From Bdellovibrionales bacterium (GTDB lineage Bacteria > Bdellovibrionota > UBA1018 > CAIPTA01): a stretch of 6,622 nt of DNA. The position numbers and the translations under genes are program-made. The notes under the pieces were generated by a model. The model made no database searches and was not told the DNA's origin. It saw nothing but the letters and a program-made list of their open reading frames with translations. The stretch is from NCBI GenBank assembly GCA_021730855.1, contig JAKFYM010000203.1:1-6622 (forward strand), written 5' to 3'. Below are positions 6,043 through 6,622 of the stretch, piece after piece. Every line of letters begins with the position of its first letter. Position 1 is the first letter of the stretch.

Positions 6043-6107
6043 CGAAAAGGCGAGGAGCGCCTTTTCGCACGCGCAGCGAAGCGGAGCGCCCCGAAGGGGT
6101 GAGCCGC
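6043..6107. repeat. GC-rich palindromic block
   Basis: This non-coding stretch holds a perfect 10-bp inverted repeat (CGAAAAGGCG at 6043-6052 with CGCCTTTTCG at 6058-6067, loop AGGAG). It also holds CCCC-GAA-GGGG (6089-6099) enclosed by GCGG (6081-6084) and CCGC (6104-6107). It would fold into at least two hairpins as RNA or single-stranded DNA. Base composition is more GC-rich than the flanks. It looks like a REP-type intergenic element or mobile-element remnant; I cannot tell which without genome-wide copies. Confidence 0.6.
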
Positions 6108-6121
6108 AGGGAGGCGGCGAA

Positions 6122-6190
6122 TGAAATCCAGCCCCCCGAGACCACTTTAAAACCGACATTCCGCAAGAGTTGGCGGATTTTAAGTTTCTG
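6122..6190 (+). repeat. Decayed copy of the tRNA-fMet 3' end and its terminator
   Basis: This segment aligns with 5930-5997. It keeps AAATCC, a CCCCC run, ACCAC, TTAAAACC, a TCCGC...GCGGA inner stem, TTTTAA and GTTT.TG in the same order, with small insertions and deletions. It starts in the tRNA T loop and lacks the 5' two thirds of a tRNA, and the preceding bases do not pair to make a T stem. It is therefore not a functional tRNA. It is best read as a duplicated tRNA 3' end, as left by integration at a tRNA gene or by recombination. Confidence 0.6.
6145..6184. terminator. Terminator-like hairpin in the decayed tRNA copy
   Basis: CTTTAAAA (6145-6152) pairs with TTTTAAG (6178-6184) with one bulge, and TCCGC (6160-6164) pairs with GCGGA (6173-6177). 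The following T run is short (GTTTCTG), so activity is uncertain. On the minus strand it could end transcripts from the DUF3820 gene, which has no other good terminator; only a 5-bp GTGCC/GGCAC hairpin lies at 6199-6221. Confidence 0.4.
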
Positions 6191-6236
6191 AGAAGTGAGT
6201 GCCTCGCACCAAAATAGGCACGAAACAATTCCTGAG

Positions 6237-6455
6237 CTATCGCTCCCTCAGCGGATCAAATAGCGATTCAAGTCCGTTCACTTTGATCTCGTAAAGTTGA
6301 GCGAGCAAGCGACCTAGCTCGCCATCCGGAAAACCCTGCCCGTGAAACCACACCACGTAGGGCTCGGGCAGATCGATCAGGGAACGATTTTTGTAGCGGC
6401 CGAAGGGCATCTTCATGTTCGCGATTTTGCGGAGATCTTCGGCGATAAATTTCAT
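6237..6455 (-). CDS. DUF3820-family protein
   Basis: A 72-residue protein matching the small DUF3820 family (also labelled putative quorum-sensing-regulated virulence factor). Its biochemical role is not established to my knowledge. Family hallmarks fill most of the protein: MPFGRYKNR (16-24), LIDLPEPYVVWF (26-37), GFPDGELGRLLAQLYEIKVN (41-60) and GLESL with PLR near the end. No signal peptide or membrane segment is seen, so it is probably cytoplasmic. I prefer the ATG at 6455, where GGA lies 5 bases upstream; an ATG at 6461 and a TTG at 6483-6488 are alternatives, but the extra residues do not look like family sequence. The gene lies within another minus-strand frame that enters from the right edge, so it could be the C-terminal part of a frameshifted longer gene. 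Confidence 0.82.
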   Translation of the reverse strand: MKFIAEDLRKIANMKMPFGRYKNRSLIDLPEPYVVWFHGQGFPDGELGRLLAQLYEIKVNGLESLFDPLRER

Positions 6456-6621
6456 AGGCATCCGATAAAAAATCTTGAGACATGGCAAAGTCTGCCGCTA
6501 GCACCAGTGCTTTTACTGAATCACACCCGAGGTGCAACAGTTGCTTCCCACGGCGTTCGGCACTTTGAACTTCAACCAGCAACGAGGGTTCGGGCCCTGG
6601 ATGCCGGGCTTCACGTAAGTC
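6268..6621 (-). CDS. Unrecognised minus-strand frame, 5' end outside window; possibly frameshifted
   Basis: This frame is open from the right edge of the window to a TGA at 6268-6270 (117 codons visible). Its first part, down to about 6460, reads like real protein: charged and hydrophobic residues alternate sensibly, for example LLVEVQSAERRGKQLL and SVKALVLAADFAMSQDF. From about 6455 on it becomes arginine- and serine-rich (RSARALRG, RARSLARS), as expected of a shadow frame, and there the DUF3820 frame shows clear family sequence. The likely reading is that the upstream gene's true coding ends near 6440-6470, through a frameshift into the DUF3820 frame or a long overlap. I do not recognise the upstream domain. 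Confidence 0.4.
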   Translation of the reverse strand, partial: DLREARHPGPEPSLLVEVQSAERRGKQLLHLGCDSVKALVLAADFAMSQDFLSDAYEIYRRRSPQNREHEDALRPLQKSFPDRSARALRGVVSRAGFSGWRARSLARSTLRDQSERT

Positions 6622-6622
6622 C

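Noticed and set aside
6122..6146. Second functional tRNA gene
   Set aside because: Only a T-loop-to-CCA-like segment is present; the bases before it cannot form a T stem and no anticodon arm can be placed.
6006..6191. 61-codon open frame downstream of tRNA-fMet
   Set aside because: It is the translation of the palindromic block and the decayed tRNA copy; arginine-rich, no ribosome binding site.

Overview
The window is from a bacterial chromosome. The organism is probably Gram-negative: four small proteins carry Sec-type signal peptides with AxA-like cleavage sites, and the initiator tRNA closely resembles the enterobacterial one. The style (housekeeping genes beside families of small, Cys-containing secreted proteins) reminds me of Bdellovibrio-like bacteria, but nothing here proves the lineage and I hold that loosely.

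Layout. Positions 1-468 hold the 3' part of an unrecognised plus-strand gene. Facing it is a tight minus-strand operon, polX-nth-rph (3463 down to 484). Its three genes overlap by 19 and 4 bases, so translation is probably coupled. PolX has an intact PHP phosphoesterase centre but appears to have lost two of the three catalytic aspartates of its polymerase domain. Nth (endonuclease III) and Rph (RNase PH) keep all their hallmark residues. The operon therefore pairs DNA-repair nucleases with an RNA 3'-end exonuclease.

Positions 3585-5758 form an accessory block. Three paralogous small secreted proteins (genes A, B and C, plus strand) share nearly the same signal peptide, a conserved Cys pair and a DGxGxDGMSD-type motif. 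Each has its own Shine-Dalgarno site and candidate promoter, and B and C end in near-identical hairpin terminators. Between B and C, on the minus strand, lies an unrelated secreted protein (gene D) with a proline-rich tail. B and D converge on one bidirectional terminator. The function of this cluster is not known to me.

Positions 5828-5997 hold an initiator tRNA-fMet gene with promoter and strong terminator. Downstream (5998-6236) is a gene-free, GC-rich stretch of palindromes ending in a decayed copy of the tRNA 3' end plus its terminator. This looks like a duplication or integration scar. At the right edge a DUF3820-family gene (minus strand) lies inside an upstream minus-strand frame that runs off the window. 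That arrangement suggests either an old frameshift or an unusually long overlap.
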